A model generated the notes under the pieces. That model searched no databases. It saw only the letters and a list, made by a program, of their open reading frames with translations, and was not told where the DNA came from. The position numbers and the translations under genes are program-made. From Mucilaginibacter phyllosphaerae (lineage in GTDB: Bacteria; Bacteroidota; Bacteroidia; Sphingobacteriales; Sphingobacteriaceae), in the NCBI RefSeq assembly GCF_004378255.1, contig NZ_SNQG01000002.1:496001-560000 (forward strand): DNA of 64,000 nt, given 5' to 3'. Positions 45,052 to 55,473 of the stretch are shown here, in pieces. How positions within the stretch are numbered: position 1 is the stretch's first letter; every line of letters begins with the position of its first letter.

Positions 45052-46458
45052 AACTTCCTCAGACAAAAATTCCCTGATATCAGTAACCTTACCTGTAATG
45101 GCGCTTGCTGCCGCGGTTAACGGGCTTGCCAGGAAGGTGCGTGAATTAGGGCCTTGCCTGCCTTCGAAGTTCCTGTTAGAGGTAGATACACAGTATTTAC
45201 CTGCCGGGATCTTATCTTCATTCATACCCAGGCATGCGCTGCAGCCCGGTTCGCGTAAAGGGAAACCTGCCGCATCAAAGATCTTATCCAGACCTTCTCG
45301 GATGGCTTGCTCTTGTACTTGCTTAGAGCCGGGAACTACCCAAACCGTTACATTTTCGGCCTTGTGTTTGCCTTTTACAAATTGGGCAACTTCGCGCAGG
45401 TCTTCTATACGGCTGTTGGTGCAACTGCCGATAAAAACGTAGTCGATAGGTTTGCCCAACAATTGCTGGTCGTCATGCAGGCCCATGTAATCGAGGGCTT
45501 TTTTGTAAGAGCCTTGTTCCTTTTGCTCAAAAGAAGCCGTTTCCGGCACATGCTGTGTAACGCCGATACCCATTCCAGGATTGGTTCCGTAGGTGATCAT
45601 CGGCTCAATATCTTCAGCTTTAAAGCTTAATATGCTGTCAAACTCCGCATCTTCATCAGAGTACAAAGTTTGCCAGTAAGCTACGGCCTTGTCCCACTCT
45701 TCGCCTTTAGGGGCAAATTCGCGTCCTTTAACGTAGTTGATGGTTGTTTCATCAGGCGCTATCAATCCGCAACGGGCACCCATTTCGATGCTCATATTAC
45801 AGATGGTCATGCGGCCTTCCATGCTTAATGCACGGATGGTATCTCCGGCATACTCTACCGCATAGCCTGTACCGCCTGCTGCAGAAATTTGTGAAATGAT
45901 GTACAGGATGATATCTTTTGCGCCAACGCCTTTTTGCAACCGGCCGTTAACTTCTATCTTCATTCTTTTTGGGCGCGATTGCAGCAAACACTGGGTTGCC
46001 ATAACCTGCTCTACTTGTGACGTACCTATACCAAACGCTATGGCACCAAAGGCGCCGTGTGTAGAGGTATGGCTGTCGCCGCAAACATAAGTACCACCCG
46101 GACGGGTGATGCCCAGCTCGGGGCCTATAACGTGGACGATACCCTGGAATGGATGCCCCAAACCGTAAAGCTCGATGCCGAACTCTGCGCAGTTTTTGGT
46201 AAGCATATCCACCTGGTATCGGGAAAGTTCTTCTTTAATGGGGAGGTGCTGGTCCCAGGTTGGGACGTTGTGATCGGCCGTGGCAACGGTTTGTTGTGGC
46301 CTGAAAACCGGTAACCCTCTTGCACGCAAACCATCAAATGCCTGCGGACTGGTTACCTCGTGTATAAAATGTGTATCGATGTATAAAATATCAGGAAAAC
46401 CCTCGTTGCTACTGACGACGTGTGCATCCCAAATTTTGTCAAATAATGTTTGTCCCAT
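45046..46458 (-). CDS. leuC: 3-isopropylmalate dehydratase large subunit
   Basis: The 470-residue aconitase-family protein binds a 4Fe-4S cluster through three cysteines seen in [14 protein letters not shown] (near 346) and [11 protein letters not shown] (near 407-417). [26 protein letters not shown] (about 130-155) is the family signature. With LeuD it isomerises 2-isopropylmalate to 3-isopropylmalate. Its last three bases before the stop and the stop itself (GTC TGA) form part of the inverted repeat of the GxxExxY unit, so the reading frame ends exactly at the unit's edge. The C-terminus (EFLSEEVV) looks complete. Confidence 0.97.
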   Translation of the reverse strand: MGQTLFDKIWDAHVVSSNEGFPDILYIDTHFIHEVTSPQAFDGLRARGLPVFRPQQTVATADHNVPTWDQHLPIKEELSRYQVDMLTKNCAEFGIELYGLGHPFQGIVHVIGPELGITRPGGTYVCGDSHTSTHGAFGAIAFGIGTSQVEQVMATQCLLQSRPKRMKIEVNGRLQKGVGAKDIILYIISQISAAGGTGYAVEYAGDTIRALSMEGRMTICNMSIEMGARCGLIAPDETTINYVKGREFAPKGEEWDKAVAYWQTLYSDEDAEFDSILSFKAEDIEPMITYGTNPGMGIGVTQHVPETASFEQKEQGSYKKALDYMGLHDDQQLLGKPIDYVFIGSCTNSRIEDLREVAQFVKGKHKAENVTVWVVPGSKQVQEQAIREGLDKIFDAAGFPLREPGCSACLGMNEDKIPAGKYCVSTSNRNFEGRQGPNSRTFLASPLTAAASAITGKVTDIREFLSEEVV

Positions 46459-46487
46459 GTTTTTAAGTATAAAGTCAAAAGTGGAAA

Positions 46488-46537
46488 GTTAAAAGTGTAA
46501 AGAGGAAGCTTGTGGCTTTAAACTTTACACTTTTAAC
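46488..46537. repeat. 15-bp perfect inverted repeat between ilvC and leuC
   Basis: GTTAAAAGTGTAAAG at 46488-46502 and CTTTACACTTTTAAC at 46523-46537, 20-bp loop, with further degenerate AAAGT units on either side. Fills the 90-bp gap. Confidence 0.8.
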
Positions 46538-46548
46538 CTTAAACTTCC

Positions 46549-47607
46549 TTATGCTTCTACAGCCTGGTTCTCGGGGCGTAAACTGCGTACAGTTTTGCCT
46601 GCCTGCCATAATTCGCTGTCGCGTAGTTCTGCTAATTCAGCATCTAATTTCTCGCGGTAATCGGTTTTGCTGTTAGAATCTATAGAACGTTGTGATTCTA
46701 CACCGGTAGCAACACTTTTGTATAGGTCTTCGAATACAGGCTTGGTAGCATCACGGAATTTTTTCCACCAGTCTAATGCACCACGTTGTGCAGTAGTAGA
46801 GCAATTGGCGTACATCCAGTCCATACCGTTTTCTGCAACTAATGGCATTAACGATTGGGTTAATTCTTCAACCGTTTCGTTAAACGACTCAGATGGTGAG
46901 TGACCGTTTGAACGCAACACTTCGTACTGTGCAGCAAAAATACCCTGGATACAACCCATCAGCGTACCACGTTCGCCGGTTAGATCGCTATATACTTCTT
47001 TCTTAAAATCTGTTTCGAACAGGTAACCACTGCCTACAGCAATACCTAAAGCGATAACACGCTCAAAAGCTTTACCTGTAGCATCCTGGAAGATAGCGTA
47101 GCTTGAGTTTAAGCCGCGGCCTTGCAAAAACATACGGCGTAATGACGTACCCGAACCTTTAGGTGCAACCAAAAATACATCCACATCTGCAGGAGGGATA
47201 ATGCCGGTTTGCTCGTTAAAAGTGATACCAAAACCATGAGAGAAGTAAAGTGCTTTGCCCGGGGTTAGGTGTTTTTTAACAGTTGGCCATAAAGCTATCT
47301 GTGCTGCATCGCTCAATAAATAGCAAATAACGGTTCCTCTTTCTAAGGCTTCTTCAATTTCAAAAAGGGTTTCGCCGGGTACAAAGCCATCGTTTACAGC
47401 TTTATCCCAGGTTTTTGTGCCTTTACGCTGGCCAACAATTACGTTAATGCCATTGTCTTTTTGATTAAGTGCCTGGCCCGGGCCCTGAACGCCGTAGCCA
47501 ATTACTGCTACAACTTCGTCTTTTAATACTTCCTGAGCTTTTGCTAAAGGGAACTCGTCGCGGGTTACTACATTTTCTTCACTACCGCCGAAATTTAGTT
47601 TTGCCAT
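46549..47607 (-). CDS. ilvC: Ketol-acid reductoisomerase
   Basis: The 352-residue enzyme isomerises and reduces acetolactate and acetohydroxybutyrate with NADPH. VAVIGYGVQGPGQALNQKDNG (about 33-53) is the dinucleotide-binding segment, with an unusual Pro-Gly after GVQG compared to GSQGHAHALN in the common class I enzyme. GQRKGTKTW follows, then SHGFGITF, APKGSGTSLRRMF and SDLTGERGTLMG with the metal-binding Asp and Glu. It is a variant typical of Bacteroidota, near class I length. A 150-bp gap with degenerate direct repeats lies upstream. Confidence 0.95.
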   Translation of the reverse strand: MAKLNFGGSEENVVTRDEFPLAKAQEVLKDEVVAVIGYGVQGPGQALNQKDNGINVIVGQRKGTKTWDKAVNDGFVPGETLFEIEEALERGTVICYLLSDAAQIALWPTVKKHLTPGKALYFSHGFGITFNEQTGIIPPADVDVFLVAPKGSGTSLRRMFLQGRGLNSSYAIFQDATGKAFERVIALGIAVGSGYLFETDFKKEVYSDLTGERGTLMGCIQGIFAAQYEVLRSNGHSPSESFNETVEELTQSLMPLVAENGMDWMYANCSTTAQRGALDWWKKFRDATKPVFEDLYKSVATGVESQRSIDSNSKTDYREKLDAELAELRDSELWQAGKTVRSLRPENQAVEA

Positions 47608-47757
47608 TGTTTTTGTTTTTACTTTGATCTCACCGATTGCACCGATGATGTTGATTTTTATTGTGATTTATAATTACTATTTATGATTACACTGATTGAT
47701 TGTTGATTTCACCGATTAGAAACTACTCTCTATTCACCACTCTCCAATCACTAATAC
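47608..47757. repeat. Degenerate direct repeats between ilvN and ilvC
   Basis: Units such as TTGATTTCACCGATTA, CTCACCGATTGCACCGATGA and TGATTACACTGATTGATTG recur in direct orientation through the gap. No coding potential. Confidence 0.45.
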
Positions 47758-48363
47758 CTACATCGTAAACACTTTTTGCCCCTGGTTAAGGTATTCGTTT
47801 TCTATCACGTCTTCGCCCGGCTCCAGTCTTTCAAACTCGCGCAGTTTGCTGTTAAAGCCTTCGCTATCTTTAATAATGGCCACGCGTGCGCTTCGTACAA
47901 ATTCTATCAGGCCGTAGGGCTGTAATATGCTGATCAGGTTATCGGTTTCTTCGCGATGGCCGGTAGTTTCAAACACGGTATAGTCTTTACGCAATACCAC
48001 CACACGTGCGCCGTTTTCGCGCAGTAAACGCTCTACGCTTACCTTTTCGGCAATCACATCGGTAGATACCTTGTATAACGCCAGTTCCTGCCAAATAACA
48101 TCGGCATTGGTATGATAATACACCTTTAACACTTCCACCTGTTTTTCTATCTGGCGGGTTAGCTTACGCACCACTTCTTCAGATTCGGTTATCACGATGT
48201 TAAAACGGTGGATGCTCTCTATCTCAGACGGAGAGGTGTTTAAACTATCTATGTTGATCTTACGGCGGGTAAATATTATAGCAATCCGGTTTAATAAACC
48301 TATCTGGTTTTCGGTGTAAACCGTTATGTTAAATTCCTGCTTCTCGTTATCCTGATTTTCCAT
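47758..48363 (-). CDS. ilvN: Acetolactate synthase small (regulatory) subunit
   Basis: From the ATG at 48363 the protein is 201 residues. It binds the catalytic subunit and usually confers valine feedback. An N-terminal ACT domain (FNITVYTENQIGLLNRIAIIFTRRKINIDSLNTSPSE) is followed by HRFNIVITE and a second ALS-type domain (YTVFETTGHREETDNLISILQPYGLIEFVRSARVAI). The length is slightly above the usual 160-180 because of a charged N-terminal tail and a C-terminal extension. An in-frame TTG 15 bp upstream is less likely as start. It follows ilvB with a 43-bp gap that contains an element C half-site. Confidence 0.95.
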   Translation of the reverse strand: MENQDNEKQEFNITVYTENQIGLLNRIAIIFTRRKINIDSLNTSPSEIESIHRFNIVITESEEVVRKLTRQIEKQVEVLKVYYHTNADVIWQELALYKVSTDVIAEKVSVERLLRENGARVVVLRKDYTVFETTGHREETDNLISILQPYGLIEFVRSARVAIIKDSEGFNSKLREFERLEPGEDVIENEYLNQGQKVFTM

Positions 48364-48378
48364 CTTTTCTTTTTTCAA

Positions 48379-48406
48379 TTCCCCCTTCAGGGGGTTAGGG
48401 GGCTTC
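48379..48406. repeat. Element C half-site between ilvB and ilvN
   Basis: CCCCCTTCAGGGGGTTAGGG, a single half-site in the inverse orientation relative to the leuB one, ending a base before the ilvB stop codon. Confidence 0.65.
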
Positions 48407-50161
48407 TTATTTTAACCTGATCTCGCTTACACTGCAACCTTGCGGTACCATCGGGAATACATTATTCTCTTTGGTTACCATTACTTCTAAAAGGAACGAA
48501 CCGGGGTTGTTCAGCATCTCGTTCAACGCTGTAGGCAGGTCCTTACGGTCGTCTATCATTTTGCCGGGGATGCGGTAAGCTGCTGCCAGTGCCACAAAAT
48601 CCGGGCTCTGGATATCTACAAACGAATAACGGCGGCGGTTAAACAATTCCTGCCACTGGCGAACCATGCCCAGGAAACGGTTATTCAGGATGATGATCTT
48701 TACATCGATGCCGCTTTGCATAATGGTACCCAACTCCTGGCAGGTCATCTGGAAACCACCATCGCCAATAATAGCCACCACGGTTCGGTCTTGCGCACCA
48801 AACTTAGCACCTATGGCTGCAGGCAGGGCAAAGCCCATTGTGCCTAAACCACCGCTGGTAACGTTGCTGCGGGTGTTGTTAAACTGCGCATAACGGCAGG
48901 CTACCATCTGGTGCTGGCCAACGTCGGTCACAATAACGGCTTCACCTTTCGTGATCTCGTTCAGTTGTTTGATAACCTCGCCCATGGTCATTTCGTCCGT
49001 GGTAGGGTTAAGTTCGTTATGTATAACCTGTTCCACTTCCTGGCGGGTATAATCGTTGAATTTGGCCAGCCATTCGGTATGTTGTTTTTCTGCTACCAAT
49101 GCGGTCAGCATCGGTAGAGTTTCTTTGCAATCGCCCCAAACAGGTACGGTTGATTTTACATTCTTATCGATCTCGGCAGGGTCAATATCCAGGTGAATAA
49201 CTTTGGCCTGTTTGGCGTATTTGTCTAAACGGCCGGTTACACGATCATCAAAACGCATACCTATCGCGATCAATACATCGCAATCGTTGGTTAAAACGTT
49301 TGGCCCGTAGTTACCATGCATGCCCAGCATCCCTACGTTTTGCGGATGATCTGTTGGGATTGCACCTGCGCCCAATATGGTCCATGCTGCGGGGATACCG
49401 CTTTTCTCAACAAAAGCTTTAAACTCCTGCTCGGCACTGCCTAATATTACACCCTGTCCCCATAAAATAAATGGTTTTTTGGCAGAATTGATCAGCTCGG
49501 CAGCTTCTTGTATATACTGCGGGCGAACGATAGGTTTTGGCCTGTAGCTGCGGATATGGTTACATTTAATATAACCTTCGTAATCAAACTTCTGGATCTG
49601 TGCGTTTTTGGTAATATCTATTAAAACCGGGCCGGGCCTGCCGCTTTTGGCAATGTAAAACGCCTTGGCAATCACCTCGGGTATCTCGGTAGCATCAGTT
49701 ACCTGGTAGTTCCATTTGGTAACCGGGGTGGTGATGTTTATTACATCTGTTTCCTGGAAGGCATCGGTACCTAAAAGGTGCGCGAAAACCTGGCCTGTTA
49801 TACATACTAACGGCGTACTATCAATTTGTGCATCCGCTAAACCCGTAACCAGGTTAGTAGCGCCCGGGCCACTGGTAGCAAACACTACACCTACCTTACC
49901 CGATGTACGCGCATAACCCTGGCCGGCATGAATGCCGCCCTGCTCGTGGCGAACCAGGATGTGGGTCAGCTTGTCGCTATAGTCATACAAGGCATCGTAA
50001 ATAGGCATAATTGCGCCACCGGGGTAACCAAAAATAGTATCCACACCTTCCACAATCAGGGCTTCCAATAACGCTTCTGATCCTGAAAGTTCTACGGTTG
50101 GTGATTTTGCAGGTTCTGCTGCTTTTTCACTTACTTCTTGTGTGATTGTTTGTGTTTCCAT
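48407..50161 (-). CDS. ilvB: Acetolactate synthase large (catalytic) subunit
   Basis: The 584-residue ThDP/FAD enzyme makes acetolactate and acetohydroxybutyrate. The catalytic Glu is in ILVRHEQGGIHAGQGYAR (about 68-85), followed by FATSGPGATNLVTGLADA. The ThDP/Mg motif is IIGDGGFQMTCQELGT...IIILNNRFLGMVRQWQELF (near 455-500). The FAD-domain segment WGQGVILGSAEQEF is also normal. The N-terminus has a short Ala/Pro/Glu-rich tail. It lies second in the ilv-leu unit, after ilvD. Confidence 0.97.
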   Translation of the reverse strand: METQTITQEVSEKAAEPAKSPTVELSGSEALLEALIVEGVDTIFGYPGGAIMPIYDALYDYSDKLTHILVRHEQGGIHAGQGYARTSGKVGVVFATSGPGATNLVTGLADAQIDSTPLVCITGQVFAHLLGTDAFQETDVINITTPVTKWNYQVTDATEIPEVIAKAFYIAKSGRPGPVLIDITKNAQIQKFDYEGYIKCNHIRSYRPKPIVRPQYIQEAAELINSAKKPFILWGQGVILGSAEQEFKAFVEKSGIPAAWTILGAGAIPTDHPQNVGMLGMHGNYGPNVLTNDCDVLIAIGMRFDDRVTGRLDKYAKQAKVIHLDIDPAEIDKNVKSTVPVWGDCKETLPMLTALVAEKQHTEWLAKFNDYTRQEVEQVIHNELNPTTDEMTMGEVIKQLNEITKGEAVIVTDVGQHQMVACRYAQFNNTRSNVTSGGLGTMGFALPAAIGAKFGAQDRTVVAIIGDGGFQMTCQELGTIMQSGIDVKIIILNNRFLGMVRQWQELFNRRRYSFVDIQSPDFVALAAAYRIPGKMIDDRKDLPTALNEMLNNPGSFLLEVMVTKENNVFPMVPQGCSVSEIRLK

Positions 50162-50163
50162 TT

Positions 50164-50260
50164 ATTTAGCCCCCAACTCCCTAAATGGGGAGTGTTTTTT
50201 GATTAATTTCTTTGTTATATTTAAGCTCCTTTGTTTCCCCTTTAGGGGGTTAGGGGGCTA
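50164..50260. repeat. Element C, two half-sites, between ilvD and ilvB
   Basis: The left half AGCCCCCAACTCCCTAAATG and right half CCTTTAGGGGGTTAGGGGGC are inverted around an AT-rich centre. The right half contains the TAG stop codon of ilvD (50258-50260). Confidence 0.75.
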
Positions 50261-51967
50261 CATTTCATCTGTTACGCAACCTTCGGCAGCGTTGCTTACC
50301 GTTTTTGCGTAGCGGTATAAAAGCCCTTTGCTCACTTTTAAAGCCGGTTGTTGCCATGCTGCTTTCCGTGCCGCAAACTCTTCATCGCTTATCATTACGT
50401 TAATGGTGCGGTTTATGGCATCAATAAATATCCGGTCCTCATCTTTTACAAAGGCAATACCACCGCCGTCATAAGCCTCTGGCGTGATGTGGCCTACCAC
50501 AAAACCGTGTGTGCCGCCACTAAAACGGCCATCAGTTATTAACGCTACCGAACTACCCAACCCTGCACCAAATATGGCCGAAGTTGGTTTCAACATCTCG
50601 GGCATGCCGGGTGCGCCTTTAGGGCCAACGTTACGGATCACCACCACGTCGCCTTGTTTTACCAAACCGCTTTGGATGCCGTGGATCAATTCAAACTCAC
50701 CATCAAACACACGTGCCGGGCCTTCAAAGCTGGTACCTTCTTTGCCGGTAATTTTAGCTACGCTGCCACCGGTGGCCAGGTTCCCGTATAATATTTGTAA
50801 GTGGCCGGTCGCTTTAATAGCGTTTTCTACCGGCAGTATGATTTTTTGTGTATCGAAGTTTAATTCAGGTACCGATTCCAGGTTTTCTGCAATAGTTTTG
50901 CCGGTTACGGTAAGGCAGCTGCCATCAAGCCAGCCTTGTGCAAGGCAATACTTCATTACCGCAGGCACACCGCCAATGTTATGCAGGTCCTCCATCATGT
51001 ATTTACCGCTTGGCTTCATATCGGCCAAAACCGGGATGCGGTTGCTCACGGTCTGGAAATCATCCTGGGTTACCTTTACGCCAACGCTTTTAGCCATTGC
51101 TATCAGGTGCAGTACGGCATTGGTACTGCCGCCCAAAACCATGATGATCACTATCGCGTTCTCGAAAGCAGCACGGGTCATGATATCTGATGGTTTAATA
51201 TCTTTTTCTAACAAAACCTTTATCGCCCTGCCCGCGGCCAAACACTCCGCTTTTTTATCATCACTTAACGCAGGGTTTGATGAGGAGTAAGGCAAGCTCA
51301 TACCCAAAGCTTCTATAGCAGCAGCCATAGTATTTGCCGTATAAATACCACCGCATGCACCCGCGCTTGGGCAGGCATTTTTTATCACACCTATAAAATC
51401 TTCGGGGGTGATTTGCCCCGCTATTTTTTTACCTAAAGCTTCAAATGCCGATACGATGTTCAGGTCTTCGCCTTTATAGTGGCCGGGCTTAATGGTACCG
51501 CCATATACCATGATAGAAGGGCGGTTTAACCTGCCCATTGCCATAATAGAACCCGGCATATTTTTGTCGCATCCCGGCAGGGTGATCAATCCATCATAAT
51601 ATTGTGCACCGGTAACAGCTTCAATAGAATCGGCAATGATATCACGGCTCATTAACGAGTAGCGCATACCTTCGGTACCGTTGCTCATGCCATCACTTAC
51701 ACCAATAGTGTGGAAGATGAGGCCTACCATATCCTCATCCCAAATACCTTGTTTAACCAACTGGGCCAGATCGTTAAGGTGCATGTTACAGGTGTTGCCA
51801 TCATAACCCATGCTTGCTACACCTACCTGCGCTTTTTGCATGTCATCATCGGTAAGGCCAATACCATACAGCATAGCTTTTGCCGCAGGCTGGGTTTCAT
51901 CCTGAGTAAAGGTTTTACTGTATTTGTTTATTTCAACAGTGTTATTTGTATCTGATGATGAACTCAT
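50258..51967 (-). CDS. ilvD: Dihydroxy-acid dehydratase
   Basis: The 569-residue Fe-S enzyme dehydrates dihydroxyisovalerate and dihydroxymethylvalerate. Cluster Cys motifs: GNTCNMHL (near 57), [17 protein letters not shown] (about 126-142) and [17 protein letters not shown] (about 198-214); [20 protein letters not shown] lies near the C-terminus. The length is standard. It is the first gene of the ilv-leu minus-strand cluster. I found no matching -7 box, T-box or branched-chain-rich leader peptide in the 380 bp upstream. Confidence 0.97.
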   Translation of the reverse strand: MSSSSDTNNTVEINKYSKTFTQDETQPAAKAMLYGIGLTDDDMQKAQVGVASMGYDGNTCNMHLNDLAQLVKQGIWDEDMVGLIFHTIGVSDGMSNGTEGMRYSLMSRDIIADSIEAVTGAQYYDGLITLPGCDKNMPGSIMAMGRLNRPSIMVYGGTIKPGHYKGEDLNIVSAFEALGKKIAGQITPEDFIGVIKNACPSAGACGGIYTANTMAAAIEALGMSLPYSSSNPALSDDKKAECLAAGRAIKVLLEKDIKPSDIMTRAAFENAIVIIMVLGGSTNAVLHLIAMAKSVGVKVTQDDFQTVSNRIPVLADMKPSGKYMMEDLHNIGGVPAVMKYCLAQGWLDGSCLTVTGKTIAENLESVPELNFDTQKIILPVENAIKATGHLQILYGNLATGGSVAKITGKEGTSFEGPARVFDGEFELIHGIQSGLVKQGDVVVIRNVGPKGAPGMPEMLKPTSAIFGAGLGSSVALITDGRFSGGTHGFVVGHITPEAYDGGGIAFVKDEDRIFIDAINRTINVMISDEEFAARKAAWQQPALKVSKGLLYRYAKTVSNAAEGCVTDEM

Positions 51968-52347
51968 TTTTGTCGGCGTTTTTGTATGCGGCTACATCCA
52001 AATGGTTGTTGCCAGCGTTTGTGTTATAAGATATTTGTAAGTTAGATATAGCTATATTGATTAGCAAGGCAATAAAATTATTTTTAAAATAAGTATATAA
52101 TTTTATTTTTATAATTAATTCAATATTATAGTTTGTAAATATATAATTTATTAGAATTTAATTTTTATTAATTTATACCAAAGTTTAAAACGGTATTCGG
52201 TATGTGTTTTATGCATGCATAGTAAAATGTCAAAATTCGGCGTGAAATGCAGTTGCTAAGGCTAAAATATTTCTAAAATCTACTTTGATAGAACATCATT
52301 TGTTATCCCTGAAAACTATCAGCATCTTTACTACTTAACTAAATAAT
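51968..52347. other. 380-bp AT-rich divergent gap (ilvD / DUF6263-like)
   Basis: Extremely AT-rich between about 52060 and 52190. No coding sequence, no T-box or convincing attenuator, and no TAnnTTTG box on the minus strand for ilvD. The promoter of the whole ilv-leu cluster should lie here. Confidence 0.5.
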
Positions 52348-53271
52348 ATGAAATTAACATTTACCCTTTTAATCTTATTGATAGCTGCCACAGGTTATTC
52401 CCAAAAAATTAAATTACAGCTTAATCTTCAAAAAGATAGTACTTACACTATTACGATGAATGCCAAAATGGATATTGATCAGTTGATACAGGGCGCACAT
52501 CAAATTGTAAAAACTACTATTACAGGGGTAATGTCGCACAAGGTTATATCTATACAGGATACCCTTTATGATATGGACGTTACTTATAAAAGCCTTGTGA
52601 TGAATATGGAGTTGGGTGGTAAAACCATTAACTTCAATAGCCAGGATAATGATACAACCAATATCATGTCTAAAGCTATGCGTAATATGATAGGCAATTC
52701 GTTTACTATAATGATGAGTAAAAGAGGGCAGATCGTAACTGTAAAGAATACCGAACGATTGTTCGCCGGCATATTTAAGGGCTTCCCGGCAATAGATGAG
52801 CAAAAGAAGACTCAATTAATGGCACAGTTGCAACAATCATTTGGTGATAAATCCATCAAAGGCAACTTACAGGAATCGTTTGTGATCTTTCCAAAAGTCC
52901 AGGTAGATGTTAAATCAAATTGGACAAACCAAACTTTTTTGGAGGCCGCGGCAATTTCAGCCAAAACTAAAACCACTTTTACTTTAGACGGTGTTACGGA
53001 TGATGCTTATGAAATAAGTGGTACTGCTGTTATCATGGCAGATAAAGTCCCTGAGTTTAAAAACTCAAATAAGTTTTTCATTCGTTTGCTTAACATAGCC
53101 GGTGACAATGTTACCAAAGTTAAGATCAATAAAAAGACCGGCTGGATCATGCAGTCAAACGTAAAAAAGCATATCAAAGGCGATGTTGAATTAAAACAAA
53201 CTTTAGATGGCCCTATTTTAATTACTTACCCCATGGTAATTGATGGTGATTTAAGCACTACCGGTAATTAA
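52348..53271 (+). CDS. DUF6263-like secreted protein
   Basis: The 307-residue protein has a signal peptide (MKLTFTLLILLIAATGYSQ) and then the KIKLQLNLQKDSTYTITMNAKMDI opening typical of a Bacteroidota family annotated as DUF6263: a beta-rich fold with the GxxxY-type start, SFTIMMSKRGQIVTVKN in the middle (about 113-129) and TKVKINKKTGWIMQSNVKKHIKGDV near the end. No enzyme motif is visible. It is probably periplasmic or surface-located. Divergent from ilvD and convergent with atpC across a terminator. Confidence 0.75.
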   Translation: MKLTFTLLILLIAATGYSQKIKLQLNLQKDSTYTITMNAKMDIDQLIQGAHQIVKTTITGVMSHKVISIQDTLYDMDVTYKSLVMNMELGGKTINFNSQDNDTTNIMSKAMRNMIGNSFTIMMSKRGQIVTVKNTERLFAGIFKGFPAIDEQKKTQLMAQLQQSFGDKSIKGNLQESFVIFPKVQVDVKSNWTNQTFLEAAAISAKTKTTFTLDGVTDDAYEISGTAVIMADKVPEFKNSNKFFIRLLNIAGDNVTKVKINKKTGWIMQSNVKKHIKGDVELKQTLDGPILITYPMVIDGDLSTTGN

Positions 53272-53301
53272 TAAAAATTTCAAAGAACGAAAAAATTAAA
53301 C

Positions 53302-53334
53302 ACAAAAAAAGTCCGGCCAATACTGACCGGACTT
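53302..53334 (-). terminator. Terminator of atpC
   Basis: AAGTCCGG / CCGGACTT stem with a 10-nt loop; on the minus strand a run of seven Ts follows. Confidence 0.8.
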
Positions 53335-53357
53335 CCTACTATCAGTATAAAAAGTTC

Positions 53358-53603
53358 CTATTTGTGAATAATACCTTCTGCCAACACAGTTATCTTGTTG
53401 TTTAAGGCTTCTACAACACCACCCTGTATAAAAAATACATCTTCCTGAGCGCCACGTATGGTAAGCTTGCCATCATTTAAAGTAGAAATGATAGGAGCGT
53501 GGTTGTTCAGGATCTCGAAAAAACCTAATGTACCAGGTAAGGTAACCGAGGTAGCCTCGCCTTCAAAAACTTTTTTATCGGGTGTAAGAATTTCTAATGT
53601 CAT
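53358..53603 (-). CDS. atpC: F0F1 ATP synthase epsilon subunit, short form
   Basis: The 81-residue protein has the N-terminal beta-sandwich of epsilon (MTLEILTPDKKVFEGEATSVTLPGTLGFFEILNNHAPIISTL, then LTIRG and FFIQGGVVEALNNKITVLAEG) but ends before the two C-terminal helices that inhibit ATP hydrolysis in E. coli (about 139 residues). Short epsilon subunits are usual in Bacteroidota. It follows atpD with a 145-bp gap that carries strong hairpins. The remaining ATP synthase genes are not in the window. Confidence 0.93.
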   Translation of the reverse strand: MTLEILTPDKKVFEGEATSVTLPGTLGFFEILNNHAPIISTLNDGKLTIRGAQEDVFFIQGGVVEALNNKITVLAEGIIHK

Positions 53604-53748
53604 TCTGTTTTTAGATGGGAGATATGAGATTTTAGATATGAGATGAAGCTCCTGATCTTTAATCTTATACCTGTATTGTATATTATAAAAGGTGAGATAT
53701 TAGATTTGAATGTATTTATCTCAAATCTAATATCTCACATCTCAAATC
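53604..53748. repeat. GAGAT-type repeats and 18-bp hairpin in the atpD-atpC gap
   Basis: GTGAGATATTAGATTTGA (53692-53709) and its perfect complement (53721-53738) form an 18-bp stem with an 11-nt loop, right after the atpD stop. Further GAGAT units at 53611-53645. This would fold in the atpD-atpC mRNA and may stabilise or uncouple the two. Confidence 0.85.
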
Positions 53749-55269
<1,521 letters not shown>

Positions 55270-55328
55270 TTAAAGAATTTATAATGAAACAGATACCTGT
55301 AATACAAAACGGTCCTATTTCAGAGGCG

Positions 55329-55336
55329 CAAAGTTA
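55329..55336 (-). promoter_or_regulatory. Candidate -7 box of atpD
   Basis: TAACTTTG on the minus strand; no TTG at proper distance. Weak call. Confidence 0.3.
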
Positions 55337-55473
55337 AGGTTTATTGCTAAATATTTAAATACCTGAGCGAAGAAATTTCAATGATTTTTTAAAATGCCGT
55401 CTCATAACAGATAACAGGCGGTTTAAGGATGTGCGGTTAACGGCCGCAACAGCAGGTTTAAAGGCATGTACAA

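Noticed and set aside
44528..45061. Target-site duplication around the GxxExxY unit
   Set aside because: The bases just outside the two 15-bp repeats (TTTTT on the left, AACTT on the right) do not match, so no duplication can be claimed.
45046..46458. leuC as a gene truncated by the repeat unit
   Set aside because: Although the inverted repeat overlaps its stop codon, the protein has full length (470 residues) and the normal final motifs, so the frame appears complete.
50484..51290. 268-codon open frame on the plus strand
   Set aside because: Antisense to ilvD, whose Fe-S motifs are intact; the translated sequence has no family features.
51968..52347. T-box or leader-peptide attenuator for the ilv-leu cluster
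   Set aside because: No Leu/Ile/Val-rich short frame on the minus strand, no T-box-like motif and no terminator/antiterminator pair; only AT-rich sequence.
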